Notes under the pieces: model-generated
What the model was told of the DNA's origin: nothing
The model's input: the letters and a program-made list of their open reading frames with translations, nothing else
Database searches by the model: none
Shown: positions 1 to 11,049 of the stretch, one piece after another
How the letters are laid out: every line of letters starts with the position of its first letter
Position numbering within the stretch: position 1 is the first letter of the stretch
Made by a program: the position numbers and the translations under genes
From: Siphonodentalium dalli
Lineage: Eukaryota; Mollusca; Scaphopoda; Gadilida; Siphonodentaliidae
DNA: 64,000 nt
Assembly: GCA_032622095.1 (NCBI GenBank)
Contig: CP136061.1
Span: forward strand, 261,920,077-261,984,076
Direction of reading: 5' to 3'

Positions 1-79
1 TAAGATGATAGATTTGTACATAGTTGAGCTATAAATCTCACATAAGTAACCATGGGGAGGAAAAGTACCTTCTGAGGGT

Positions 80-290
80 TTAACCCTTTGAGTGCCAGGT
101 CCGATTTTTGTATCAACCCATATACCCTGTGCCAATGCATTCTCTTACATATGCGAGTCGACCATAGGTCGCCTCGCATATATAAGAGAATGCATTGGCC
201 TAACAATTTTTCATCATTTGTTATTATTTTTTACAATTTTTTACAATTTTAATAATTTTTTCAAAATCTAAAAAAAAAAAAAAGGGTTAA
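80..290 (+). mobile_element. Family B MITE, truncated right side
   Basis: TTAA then CCCTTTGAGTGCCAGG opens the element and GGGTTAA closes it. It holds one 67-bp palindromic module at 132-198. The usual right-end CCTGGCACTCAA is replaced by poly-A, so the right inner part is deleted. Confidence 0.75.
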
Positions 291-422
291 GACATCATGC
301 CCAAAGTGCTTATTTTGCGCATACTATGACCATGGTATTAATAGTGAAAACTTTTTGGATAATTTATTGCATCTTAAATGCAGCATATAAATGATTTGAT
401 TAGTATCTACGGTAATTCTCAC

Positions 423-548
423 CTCATAATCGCTCATGACGAATATATTCTCAGCTTTCTGATCAAACAGCATTTTTTTTAGGGTTTTATTTTTTAACAC
501 CACCTCACTGTCATATTCATAGGCATCATACTCAGATTTAATAACAAT
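423..548 (-). CDS. Plexin, third coding exon (end of Sema domain)
   Basis: This exon has 42 codons between an acceptor (CATTTCAG, ending 549) and a donor (GTGAGA, from 422), phase 0 at both ends. It encodes IVIKSEYDAYEYDSEVVLKN... followed by QKAENIFVMSDYE. That suits the last Sema strands before the PSI domain, where plexins carry a hydrophobic-tyrosine-V-M motif. It is too short to be noticed as an isolated open frame; I found it by looking for the expected continuation after the second exon. The PSI, IPT, transmembrane and cytoplasmic GAP exons must lie beyond position 1. The intron at 549-3112 contains a family A MITE, a family C MITE, a 150-bp hairpin and a 20-bp repeat. Confidence 0.8.
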
Positions 549-898
549 CTGAAATGAGAAGAAAGATTATTTATTATATAATTGCCGATTAAGTATCAGA
601 AAATTACCATAACATAGATCATCTTCGGAGCTACATCATATTTGTTATTTCACTGTAGGCTCCGATATTTCACTGTAGCTCGCTGACTTGAAAAAAACAA
701 CCAGGAACACACGTGCCGCTAAGGTAGACCGAGTGATCAGTGCATGTACATTGTCCACTAACCAATCAAAAGCAACAAATTTATAATTCCAAGTGTCAAT
801 TTCAACTTTAGGCCTAGGCTCTTTCCTGTTTGTAAACACTGACACGCCCTGTTTAATCATGGACGTAAATTAGATACTTATATATATCGCTGCTTTAA

Positions 899-1295
899 TT
901 AACCCTTTACCCAACAAACCGGCCAAAACCAGCCAAATAAAGCTTCAACAGCCTAAAATATCTTCGGTCTGTCTCAATAGAACCATACAAATATGGATAT
1001 CATTAGAACCGGCTCCTTGACCACATTGTGATGGTTACAGTTATGCCATGTGCCAATGCATTCTCTTATATATGCGAGTCGACCATAGGTCGCCTCGCAT
1101 ATATAAGAGAATGCATTGGCCTAAAAAAAATCTTTTTTTAACACTTTTTACCATTTTTTCTTACATTCTTACATTTTATAATTTGTAATGTGTTAAGCCA
1201 ATGCATTCTCTTATATATGCAAGGTGACCTATGGTCGACTCGCATATATAAGAGAATGCATTGGCACAGGGCCCTTCTGTTGGGTAAAGGGTTAA
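899..1295 (+). mobile_element. Family A MITE (copy 1), TTAA-flanked
   Basis: Flanked by TTAA at 899-902 and 1292-1295. Terminal inverted repeats are AACCCTTTACCCAACA and its complement. Two 67-bp palindromic modules lie at 1053-1119 and 1198-1264 in opposite orientation, separated by an A+T spacer. TTAA duplication with CCC-starting ends is the piggyBac signature. It has no coding capacity and lies in plexin intron 2. Confidence 0.85.
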
Positions 1296-1354
1296 TTAAG
1301 TAGAGTTAATAATTAAATTTAAATAAGTTAATAAGGGGCAAATAATAAATAGAA

Positions 1355-1504
1355 ACCTACAGTTTTTTGTTTGAGTACCTAAAACATCTCATTCATGTCT
1401 GGAAAGAAATATAGAATTTGCACTTGCAGCTGCTAGTGAAAATTCAATATTTCTTTCCAAACACTCATGAGATATTTTAGTATTCAAACAAAAAAGCTGT
1501 AGGT
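1355..1504. mobile_element. 150-bp hairpin element in plexin intron 2
   Basis: The two halves are inverted copies: ACCTACAGTTTTTTGTTTGA at the left and a near-complement ending AAAAAGCTGTAGGT at the right, continuing through CATCTCATTCATG…GAAAGAAATAT. A foldback MITE or hairpin relic; only one copy was seen here. Confidence 0.55.
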
Positions 1505-1899
1505 ATTCTCTCTATATCATTACATACAGGGTGATCATGAAATAATCTTGAAATACCATCTATTAAAATAAACTTTGAAAATTAATGACATGTTGAGATT
1601 TCAAAAGGCTTTATATACATGTAGTAACTAGGTACAAATAAAACAGTTGAGGAACTATGTACGAAAATATAAAAGTTGTTAATGCATAGTGTCAGAAGAT
1701 TTATAGGCACACCAGCCACCAGGGCACACTGAGAATAATTCAACAAATAACAGAGAAATTGCCTTTATCAATCATTTATCTTATTATCCGAGTTCAAAAT
1801 AAGTCCCTTTAATCTTTGCTACCTAAATAACAGACAGCCAGCCGACATCAGGGCTTAAAATCAGACGAGAATCAGAATCATGATTCTTAGTTTGATTCT

Positions 1900-1960
1900 C
1901 GTAAAAGCAGCGGACTCACTATATCTTTTGATTCTCGTAAAAGCAGCGGACTCACTATCA
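1900..1960. repeat. Short tandem duplication
   Basis: TTGATTCTCGTAAAAGCAGC with the following GGACTCACTAT occurs twice back to back. A local duplication in plexin intron 2, with no other meaning visible. Confidence 0.6.
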
Positions 1961-2231
1961 TACACCATCTGTTGATTTTCACAAAATGTTATGAATTTTA
2001 AGTACACTATATTGGTTGTAAATTTCCATTACTTTTTCATGATTCTGTAGCAAAATTCAAGGACAGTGAGTCCATTTCTCCCCAATAAACTAGTAGGGAG
2101 ATGTGATGCCTTCTCCCCTATAACAGTCCATTTCTCCTTAATAATCTAATATGGAGAAGAGACTCCACTCATTTCTGCTATCCAAATTCAAGCACTTTTT
2201 ATGGACTACAGTGATAAATTTCAAGGCCAAT

Positions 2232-2692
2232 TGTGACCCGCCATATAAAATCCAGTCGTAATTCGGGATTTTTTTTACCCCGTGCCAATGCATTCTCTTA
2301 TATATGCGAGTCGACCATAGGTCGCCTCGCATATATAAGAGAATGCATTGGCCTAACAATTTTTTATCATTTTTTTAAAATAAATGTTTCTTACAATTTT
2401 TAGGACATAAAATAAAAAAACATCCATTACCCTGCAGGGAGCCCCACACATATATAGAAGCATATAGAAGAGTGTTGTCTGCTCATGTTTGTCTGGGGCT
2501 CTGTATGGGTGAAATTAAAAAATTGTTAAAGATTACAAGAAAAAATTATTAAAATTGTAAAAAATTGTTAGGCCAATGCATTCTCTTATATATGCGAGGC
2601 GACCTATGGTCGACTCGCGTATATAAGAGAATGCATTGGCACAGGGTAAAAAAAATCCCGACTTACGACTGGATTTGATATGGCTGGTCACA
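2232..2692. mobile_element. Family C MITE (copy 1)
   Basis: Ends are inverted: TGTGACCCGCCATAT… on the left and …ATATGGCTGGTCACA on the right. Two 67-bp palindromic modules lie at 2285-2351 and 2573-2639. Between them is the family-specific centre with a GAGCCCCACACA / TGTCTGGGGCTC stem. In plexin intron 2. Confidence 0.8.
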
Positions 2693-2807
2693 TTTATAGT
2701 TGACCATTATATTGTGGTGCTATCCTAAAATGGCCTACAGAAATTCTTCCAATTTGAAAATTTATTGTTTTCTTATAATATTGAAAGAATTAGTGCAAGG
2801 ATATGTT

Positions 2808-2907
2808 CCATGAAACTAAGGCTAAAACCATGAAACTAAGGCTAAAACCATGAAACAAAGGCTAAAACCATGAAACTAAGGCTAAAACCATGAAACTAAG
2901 GCTAAAA
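2808..2907. repeat. 20-bp tandem repeat, 5 copies
   Basis: Unit CCATGAAACTAAGGCTAAAA, with one T-to-A change in copy 3. It ends in a poly-A stretch. In plexin intron 2. Confidence 0.9.
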
Positions 2908-3112
2908 AAAAAAATATCACATAAACTTTTGTAAGGATTTGAGAGAAACGTTTGTTAAAAAATACTCAATTTGATTAAATGGGTGATGGGTGAATCAAGT
3001 ACTATTCAAGGAAGAAAATGAATTTAAGCACTTTTCAAGGAAGGGTCTGATCTCTCAGGAACCCTGATCTCTCATTTGAGCATGAAACAAACTATCTGTA
3101 ATGTCACATTAC

Positions 3113-3322
3113 CTTGCTAAGAATCCCAGTAGATGTTCCCAAGAATGCCACGGTGTGTTTGTCGATGACCGTCAAGTTAATGGACTTGAGCAGCATACCC
3201 GGGTATTCCCGTACAGGATATCCCTTGAGCGCCTCGTTACCGACTATCAGGTAGTGACTCCGCCTGCTGTTGTCGTTGTTACAGAGGAAGAATCTCTCAT
3301 CGTGTTCTTTTACTTGATTCAT
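3113..3322 (-). CDS. Plexin, second coding exon (late Sema domain)
   Basis: This exon has 70 codons, is flanked by an acceptor (TTTTCAG, ending 3323) and a donor (GTAATG, from 3112), and is phase 0 on both sides, matching the preceding exon. It reads MNQVKEHDERFFLCNNDN... and ends HTVAFLGTSTGILSK. The HT(V/I)AFLGTS.G.L.K block is typical of the penultimate blade of plexin Sema domains, and the preceding GMLLKSINLTVI strand fits that position. The ATG at its start is internal to the spliced message and is not a translation start. The intron between this exon and the first one (3323-5874) holds the 59-bp minisatellite, a degraded family C element and a family H MITE. Confidence 0.88.
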
Positions 3323-3542
3323 CTGAAAATTTAACAAAATAATATAGTTTCATTGATATTTACTCAAATTTCAGCATATTCTTAAAGATATTAAAGGGTT
3401 ATCTCATTTATCAAGCTTACTTCAGCCACTCTACCAGCTTAACCCTTCCATGGCTGGAGCTTCCTAAACAAACAGATAATATTCCACCACTATAAAGTAT
3501 AATTTATGTAAAAGAATGACCCGATGTGCTGCAAATTTGGAT

Positions 3543-4310
3543 GAAAACCCCTTGTAACTTTGTTACATAATGTGCTACAGATATACCTGTATGTCTGTAC
3601 TGAAAACCCCTTGTAACTTTGTTACGTAATGTGCTACAGATATACCTGTATGTCTGTACTGAAAACCCCTTGTAACTTTGTTACATAATGTGCTACAGAT
3701 ATACCTGTATGTCTGTACTGAAAACCCCTTGTAACTTTGTTACATAATGTGCTACAGATATACCTGTATGTCTGTACTGAAAACCCCTTGTAACTTTGTT
3801 ACGTAATGTGCTACAGATATACCTGTATGTCTGTACTGAAAACACCTTGTAACTTTGTTACATAATGTGCTACAGATATACCTGTATGTCTGTACTGAAA
3901 ACACCTTGTAACTTTGTTACATAATGTGCTACAGATATACCTGTATGTCTGTACTGAAAACACCTTGTAACTTTGTTACATAATGTGCTACAGATATACC
4001 TGTATGTCTGTACTGAAAACACGTTGTAACTTTGTTACGTAATGTGCTACAGATATACCTGTATGTCTGTACTGAAAACCCCTTGTAACTTTGTTACATA
4101 ATGTGCTACAGATATACCTGTATGTCTGTACTGAAAACCCCTTGTAACTTTGTTACATAATGTGCTACAGATATACCTGTATGTCTGTACTGAAAACCCC
4201 TTGTAACTTTGTTACATAATGTGCTACAGATATACCTGTATGTCTGTACTGAAAACCCCTTGTAACTTTGTTACATAATGTGCTGTACCTGTATGTCTGT
4301 ACTGAAAACA
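3543..4310. repeat. 59-bp minisatellite, 13 copies, in plexin intron 1
   Basis: Unit begins GAAAACCCCTTGTAACTTTG and ends GTATGTCTGTACT. Each unit contains GTAACTTTGTTAC, a small self-complementary hairpin. Copies differ at few sites: TTACGTAA replaces TTACATAA in copies 2, 5 and 9, and CACC or CACG replaces CCCC in copies 6-9. The last copy lacks ACAGATAT. The low divergence indicates recent expansion. Confidence 0.95.
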
Positions 4311-4809
4311 GACCTTCTGTACTAGATTTGTCTGAAATTTTCTTTGCCCATTTCCAATTTAACCACTGCCTGCACGAATGTTGGGTATGAAGCAACCCAT
4401 TCTACTGATAGTGCATGATCTTATTACAAAACTATGTCTATGAGCCAAGAAAATTTGTTATGAAGTAATCAGCTGAAGAAATATATATATCCTCACTCAA
4501 TGTTATCCAGCAAAAAGACTTCAAAAAGATGAAATTATCGACTTCAGCTGACATCGCTCCAAACTTGGTTGATAACCCACTAAACTCAGCTGATAACCCA
4601 CCAAACTCGGCTGATATCAATTATGACATCACCAAGGAAGTGCAGTGTTTACATCCAACTTAACAGCCATTGGGGGGGGGGGGGATACCATCACAATGAT
4701 AAAAAGATTCCCAATTGACTTGAAGTAATGGTAGTGTTTCATGCCATTTCAAACTGGTGTTTACCCAGTAATTTCAATGTAAATTGTGAATACCTACTTG
4801 GACAATGGA

Positions 4810-5234
4810 CACATAATTTTTTTACCCTGTGCCAATGCAATATCTTATATATGCAAGTCGACCATAGGTCGCCTCGCATATATAAGAGAATGCATTGGCC
4901 TAACAATTTTTTATAATTTTTTTTAAATAAATGTATCTTACAATTTTTAGGACATAAAATAAAAAACATCCATTACCCTGCAGGGAGCCCCACACATATA
5001 TAGAAGCATATAGAAGAGTGTCGTCTGCTCATGTTTGTCTGGGGCTCTGTATGGGTGAAATTATAAAATTGTTAAAGAATACAAGAAAAAATTATTAAAA
5101 TTTAAAAAAAATTGTTAGGCCAATGCATTCTCTTATATATGCGAGGCGACCTATGGTCGACTCGCATATTTAAGAGAATGCATTGGCACAGGGTAAAAAA
5201 AATCCCGATTTACGACTGGATTTGATATGGCATA
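4810..5234. mobile_element. Family C MITE (copy 2), ends degraded
   Basis: Two palindromic modules (4832-4898 and 5120-5186) and the family C centre are intact. The left terminal repeat is missing and the right one stops at GATTTGATATGGCA. In plexin intron 1. Confidence 0.75.
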
Positions 5235-5371
5235 CACAATAATTATAACTCATCAATATCTTATTTCAAATGTAAATTTAGATTAGTAATATTGTTTATA
5301 TTCAGCCAGTTATTTCAGCTGATAATTCAAACTAATCCAAATAATAACCTCTATATAAGATTTTACTCACT

Positions 5372-5821
5372 CAAGCCTGCAAATAGTGTGTCTGTCATTT
5401 ACAGAATGAGGTCCCCAGAGGGTGAATTTAGCGACGCTACCCCGCATAGCGGGCTAGCATCACTACTAAATTCACCCTCTGGGGACCTCATTCTGCTTAG
5501 GCCCTCTACTTCTATGGTGGACCTAGGATCAGATTGAATTTACCGAGTTGAAGTTGGTGATGTTCACCCATTGGGCACCTCGATTATGCATTTTATCTTC
5601 TGCAAATTAGGGGGATATAGAAACTTCCCAGAAGGGAAAATGTAACTAAATTTTTTTTTAATTTGATACTATAGATACTTCCCAGAAGATGAGGCCTAAG
5701 CAGAATGAGGTCTCCAGAGGGTGTATTTAGTGATGCTATCCCGCTATGCGAGATAGCGTCACTAAATTCACCCTCTGGGGACCTCATTCTGCAAATGACA
5801 GACAAGCTATTTGCAGGCTTG
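5372..5821. mobile_element. Family H (hAT-like) MITE, long form
   Basis: Starts CAAGCCTGCAAATAG and ends CTATTTGCAGGCTTG. Flanking 8-mers TACTCACT and TACTCACG match at 7 of 8. Contains two near-perfect hairpins of about 90 bp, built on AATGAGGTCCCCAGAGGGTG. It sits inside the distal copy of the duplicated plexin donor. Confidence 0.85.
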
Positions 5822-5822
5822 T

Positions 5823-5897
5823 ACTCACGACATCAGTTTGACAGGTACCCACCTCTATATAAGATTTTACTCACCACATCAGTTTGACAGGTACCCA
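5823..5897 (-). repeat. 46-bp tandem duplication of the plexin exon-1 splice donor
   Basis: A 29-bp segment containing the exon end and the GTGAGT donor occurs at 5869-5897 and again at 5823-5851, period 46. The rest of the unit (CCTCTATATAAGATTTTACTCA) is at 5853 and again at 5349, separated from its partner by the family H MITE. Two donor sequences therefore exist. Use of the distal one adds 46 nt, shifts frame and meets a stop (…GGYLSN then TGA), so the proximal donor must be the productive one. Confidence 0.85.
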
Positions 5898-7020
5898 GCC
5901 CAGTATCCAGGTATCCTCCACCACTGACAGAAACGTCACCACTGTAACACTTCCTCGAATTCTTCAGGAGAACAGATCGAATCTGAGGCAAGGAATAAAC
6001 ACAAACAGCAGATCGAGGTTTATCATCTAATTTGTCAAATTTTGAGAACACGCCCACAAGAACCTCTTCTGTTGACACAATATTTAGTGATCGCATCAGC
6101 GTACTTCCAGGTGTTATCGTTGCAGCAGCTTCTAATTTGTTGTAATCATGGGCACCGGCTATGCATCGAATCGGCATATCTATATACGAGTTATATCCTT
6201 CATCTTGTTGACAGATTTGAATGAGTTTCGATATTCCTTCCTGCGTTGACAGAAAATAACTGTATCCGTTCGAACTAAATCCAGTTACGTAATTAATTTT
6301 ATAATTTAACCGAATTTCAGGCTTTAACTTAATCGATGACTGAATTGGAGCTAAACCGTCTGTATCCGTATCCAAGGCAAATCTGTTAGTCCGTCGAAGG
6401 TTTCTACTCGCGATCGCAGGCACATTATCTCGGAAACCACGATCGGAAACTCCAGATCCTGTGTATGTAGTAGCGACATATAATACTTTCCGAGCGGGAC
6501 CGGGTGCGATAAAGGCTACAGTGGAAGCATTTGGTAAATTCGCCGCTACCGTATAACTTCCGATTTTGGGATTGTCGTAATAAGTTGTGAATTTATCAAT
6601 GTACGATAACGAACGCACTTCACATGCACCTTGATACACCGTCCCACATGTTATCAGTTTTGACCGAGACTTGTCAATAACTAATATTTTATTTGTGTTG
6701 TTGGTCATAACTCTGTTAAATGTACATGGCCGTGGAGGTGTGAAGCATTTGGTACTGTCATTTTTTGGACCTGTATCCACATGTTTTTCTGTTTTAAGAT
6801 TGGAATCAAGCTGAAAAATCCTGTTTATGGCACCAACGTAAACTGTGTTCGTCTCCAAATCAATAGCCATGTTGTTGAGAAGACGATCGCTATGAAAACT
6901 TATCGTTTCAGCTGGCAAAAAACTTGCCGAAACAGAATACAAAAACATCCAAAGAATAAAAATACTTCGAAAAAATGTCATAGTTTGTTGACAGATCACG
7001 CACTGCCGATTTCTTTCCAT
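5875..7020 (-). CDS. Plexin, first coding exon (signal peptide and most of Sema domain)
   Basis: This exon encodes 382 residues of a plexin-type semaphorin receptor, a single-pass membrane protein that binds semaphorins through its N-terminal Sema beta-propeller. The first Met is at 7020. Met14 (6981) may be the better start, because it directly precedes a hydrophobic stretch (residues 19-32) that looks like a signal peptide. Sema hallmarks follow: NTVYVGAINRIFQL (about 58-71), CGTVYQGACEVRSL (125-138), YVTGFSSNGYSYFLSTQEG (244-262), the Cys-rich YNSYIDMPIRC (276-286) and SAVCVYSLPQI (337-347). The exon ends at Val382 before the donor GTGAGT at 5874, in phase 0. Beyond the donor the frame runs 13 codons into a stop and is intronic. 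The plexin assignment over semaphorin rests on the downstream exons and the SAVCVYSLPQI...CYSGD region. The subtype (A or B) is not resolved. A 5' UTR exon farther upstream is possible but was not located. Confidence 0.9.
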
Positions 7021-7708
7021 GATGAATTTAATCCCAAAATTATTTGCTATACACCCAAATAATTATAATTGTAGTATGCCGATTCACACATGTCCATCTG
7101 TCCGCTTAGCATGTTGGTGACATGTGTGCTTCTCAAATATTTCATCAGCAGCATCCACTTATAAAGTTTGTATATCTGCTAATATTCCGAGATCCTTTTA
7201 CAAAGCATCATGGGAAATGTGCCGACAAGCTGTGAGGAAGTTAAGCCGAGGTGTTGCTTGCTCCGCACATCTTGATCGGATTTTGGAGGATGTTTGAAAC
7301 AATAATGGTTTGGTATTCCAGCGGGTCCCAGCAAATATCTCGTTTTTTAAACAAACACTTGATAAGTCTGTTCTCAGATTGTAGGAACAAAAGTTCGCAC
7401 TTGGAAGTGGGTCAGCAGTTCTTTGAGTCTGTAAAGAGAGAAAGGCGGAAATATGTAACAATTGATGAATGGAATGCTTTTGTGGTCTGTAATGAGCCGT
7501 ATAAACGAAGTGGTTATCAAGCCAACTGAAACAGAAATACCTACATGTATATATTCTTATCAAAGCTCACACTGCCAGTGACTATATTAGGAAAAGGCAA
7601 AAGGCCAGTTAATTCTGTTAGAACTGCGGAATCGGTGATTATCCTTAAGTTTTTCCTAGAGAAATAAATCTGATTGTACAATCCTGGACCCTGGTTTTAT
7701 GCACTATA

Positions 7709-8134
7709 TTAACCCTTTACCCAACAGAACGGCCCTGTGCCAATGCATTCTCGTATATATAAGAGAATGCATTGGCTTAACACATATTAAAAATGATAAA
7801 ATTGTCAAAGAATGTATAAAAATATTATAAAAAATTGTAAAAAAATGTAAGAAAAAATTAAAAACTTGTTAAAGAATGTAAGAAAAAATGGTAAAAGATT
7901 TTTTTTTTAGGCCAATGCATTCTCTTATATATGCGAGGCGACCTATGGTCGACTCGCATATATAAGAGAATGCATTGGCACAGGGCATAACTGTAACCAT
8001 CACAATGTGGTCAATGAACCGGTTCCAATGATATCCATATTTGTATGGTGTTATATTGAGACAGACCGAAGATATTTTAGGCTGTTGAAGCTTTATTCGG
8101 GCGTTTTTGGCCGTTTTGTTGGGTAAAGGGTTAA
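7709..8134 (-). mobile_element. Family A MITE (copy 2), TTAA-flanked
   Basis: TTAA at both ends with TTTACCCAACAGAACGGCCC on the left, in reverse orientation to copy 1. The first palindromic module (7740-7775) has lost 31 bp of its centre; the second (7912-7978) is full length. Confidence 0.85.
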
Positions 8135-8462
8135 GAGCGATCTCGCCTCTAAATCAAGCCTCTAGCTTGTGAATTATGTAAACTTCCCTATAATTTATAA
8201 ATGAACAAATGGCTATCCAAAGGGTGGTTCTCTGGTTGACAATTTAACCTCCGTTGTGAATGGGTCAACAAAGACCTCATCTTACTCATAACCACAAAGT
8301 ACATTATGTGTCTTTGATGTTTGGTGATCATGAAAATTGGATAATATCTTTTATGAATAAATTTCCATTGATATATGAGATACAAATTTTGAACCTATTC
8401 AGATTCCCATACCAGAGTCGGCCCTTAATGATAAAAAATTCTGGTGTAACTGTATGATAAGA

Positions 8463-9990
8463 GTTAGGCCAAAACAAAAAAATTCTCTGTTTCAGATAAC
8501 ATTGGGACAATTTTCTAGACAGCTAGGCAGGTAGGTTTTTTTTATTATTTTACAATTTTTTTTTTTAAACCTTTCAGCCGTAAGGTGATATACATGTAAT
8601 AGTGTAGTCACGGTCCAATGGAATATGGTAGATCAATGTGTATTGAAAATGAGCCAAGCATTGGATCTACAATTTTGAGCTTAATAACCGACTTATTTTT
8701 GCGTTTGGGATTGGAGGAAAAACGATAAATATTCACATTGACACTCTAACAGGTAAGAATATCTCAGCCAGGCAGGATATCGGAAACAAAGAGTTTTTTT
8801 TTTGGCCTTATTTATACTATTATATGGTATATTGCTGTGGCTTCACTACAGGGATCAGCCCAGAGAAAGCGTCTTGGGAGACATCTTCTCCCTAAAATGA
8901 GCCACTTCTACCTATTTATGTTCCAGGGAGAAGTGACTTCTCGCTCATATACCAGTATGCATAAATCCCAACCATATTTAAAGTATATTTACTGATTATA
9001 GTGGTGTTCTTACTCACTTACAGCTATAATGGCTTCATGAATGGTCTCTTGATGATGCATAATACTTATTGGATCATAGAAGCGGAGGAATTGGAAAGAC
9101 TGACTCTCCTGACATGTTATTTCAACTCAAATCTAGAGGACTTAGGCAAAAAAAAAAGCCTCTTTGTTTCCGATACCTTGCCTGGCTGAGATTTTCTTAC
9201 CTGCCTTAATTTTTTTTTTCAATTTCCCCCAGAAATAAAGTCTATATAGTTACCTGTTAGAGTGTCAATGTGAATATTTATTGTTTTTCCCAATCCCAAA
9301 AGCAAAAATAATCAGGTAATTAAGCTAAATGTTGGTTGAGATCTTACTGCAGAGTGAATGAATTCAAGTGACAACATGCTTTTATCCAATGCTTCATGCT
9401 TGGCTTATTTTCAACACACATGGATCTACCATATTCCATGACTACACTGTTATATCAACACACATGGATCTACCATATTCCATGGCACCATGACTACACT
9501 ATTATATTACTTAGGTTTAACCCTTTACCCAACAAACCGGCCAAAACCGGCCAAATAAAGCTTCAACAGCCTAAAATATCTTCGGTCTGTCTCAATAGAA
9601 CCATACAAATATGGATATCATTGGAACCGGCTCATTGACCACATTGTGATAGTTACAGTTATGCCCTGTGCCAATGCATTCTCTTATATATGCGAGTCGA
9701 CCATAGGTCGCCTCGCATATATAAGAGAATGCATTGGCCTAAAAAAATATTTTTTCTTACATTCTTTAACAATTTTATAATTTTTAATGTGTTAAGCCAA
9801 TGCATTCTCTTATATATGCGAGGCGACCTATGGTCGACTCGCATATATAAGAGAATGCATTGGCACAGGGCCCTTCTGTTGGGTAAAGGGTTAAAAACAA
9901 AAAATTGCAAAAAAATAAATATATTCCTGCCTGCTTGTCTGGAAAATTTTCCCAATGTTATCGAAAAAAGAGTTTTTTGTTTTGGCTTAA
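8463..9990. mobile_element. Large foldback element with nested family A MITE
   Basis: Left arm 8463-8810 is an inverted copy of the right arm, 9150-9516 plus 9895-9990. Matching anchors are GATAACATTGGGA at 8495 and its complement near 9950, TGTTAGAGTGTCAATGTG at 9256 against its complement near 8740, and the CAGCCAGGCA segment. The middle contains a family E fragment. The end of the right arm is interrupted by the family A element at 9517-9894. A short tandem duplication (ACACATGGATCTACCATATT twice) lies at 9416-9480. No coding capacity was seen. Confidence 0.65.
9517..9894 (+). mobile_element. Family A MITE (copy 3), nested in foldback
   Basis: TTAA-flanked, with modules at 9671-9737 and 9797-9863. 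Removing it joins the two pieces of the surrounding inverted-repeat arm, so it is the younger insertion. Confidence 0.85.
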
Positions 9991-10079
9991 GGTTGGGGTG
10001 TAAATCGAACTTCAGCCGCCATTACTTATAATTCTTCCTGAAAACAGTCCACTTCTCCCACTTTTGAAACTTCTAGGCT

Positions 10080-11040
10080 GGTGCCGGCTTCACTCTGGAA
10101 GTCGATAGAGGAAACTACTGAATTCTGAACGACTGCAGTAGAAGCAACTCATGCTAAGTCAGCAAAATAACGCACACTGATTAACCCTTAATAACATCCC
10201 TCAAAGTGACCTGATTATATACTCGCGAAAGCATCAACCGCCGGTAATAAGAACATGGTGGACAAACTAACTCGTTTAATTCTCGACTTAAATCAATTGC
10301 GACAAGTTCGTCCTCCATTGAGTGGGTATTGACTCATTCATTATCTCCCATAATGCACTTGTTAATTTCTAAGAAAATCCGGCCTGACATCGCATGTTTT
10401 AGGCTCATTTTTTCCGAAATTTCCAATTAATGGAAGGGACAAGTATTATTTGTAGAACGCATTAATTACGGGAACCGGATACGAGTCGACGTGGTTTAGC
10501 AGGCAGTAAATTCTATTCACGAGATCCTAAGTGGCATTGTTGGACGTTGAGAAGATTCCACAACGACCCTTGTTTCCGCAGACTTATAAGTGTGTAGGTA
10601 AGTGGAGCGTTAGGTTTTACACTTGATGAACCATGATAAAGTCAATGCCGTTACATTGTTCATGTTTGCTGGTTAATTGTTCCTCAATGCCAATAGATTG
10701 CACCCTGATGCATTACGGGCGTATCTACATTGTTAAGATGGTCATCAGCCACAATAGGTTATGAAACCATTAACAGGTGCTCGAGATTAAACCCAATGAA
10801 GTGTAAATGAATGAGATCCTATGAGCCGCACCGCATGATGGTCCCTTATTATCAACAACTTCCTGAGACCTCGCTTGTTCACAGATAGGTGCAATATATT
10901 AAGCTTTATATAGAATATTGTAGCTTAATATAGAATACCTTAGCTTTTATATAGGATCCCTTATTAATAATGCAAAAGAAAAGTAAATGTCTGGTTGGGG
11001 TTACAAGCCAAAAGAAATTATGGTCAAAAGAAGTTTCTTT
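10080..11040. other. Low-copy sequence, no feature recognised
   Basis: Less repetitive and slightly more G+C rich than its neighbours, with no convincing open frame and no match to the repeats in this window. A GTAAGT-like donor occurs near 10598, which could mark a non-coding or 5' exon, but nothing supports this further. Confidence 0.3.
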
Positions 11041-11049
11041 GATAATAAA

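Noticed and set aside
132-198. 67-bp palindrome as a microRNA precursor or Rho-independent terminator
   Set aside because: It is multi-copy and embedded in MITEs, and the host is eukaryotic. A small-RNA role is kept only as a hypothesis in the findings.
3542-4310. Possible CRISPR array
   Set aside because: The repeats are direct and contiguous with no unique spacers, in a eukaryotic intron; it is a minisatellite.
5705-5887. Open frames reading MRSPEGEFSDA…LNSPSGDLIL
   Set aside because: These are the family H hairpin translated; the two halves encode each other's complement because the DNA is palindromic.
7198-7563. 121-codon minus-strand frame upstream of plexin
   Set aside because: Considered as an upstream plexin exon or separate gene. 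It has no domain, competes with a plus-strand frame of similar length, and has no clear splice junction to the plexin start.
9659-10031. Recurring short open frames such as IYKRMHWPN, STIGRLAYIRECIGLT and LGQCILLYMRGDLWSTRIYK on both strands throughout the window
   Set aside because: They are translations of the 67-bp palindrome in different frames, recur only where the MITE does, and have no independent coding signal.
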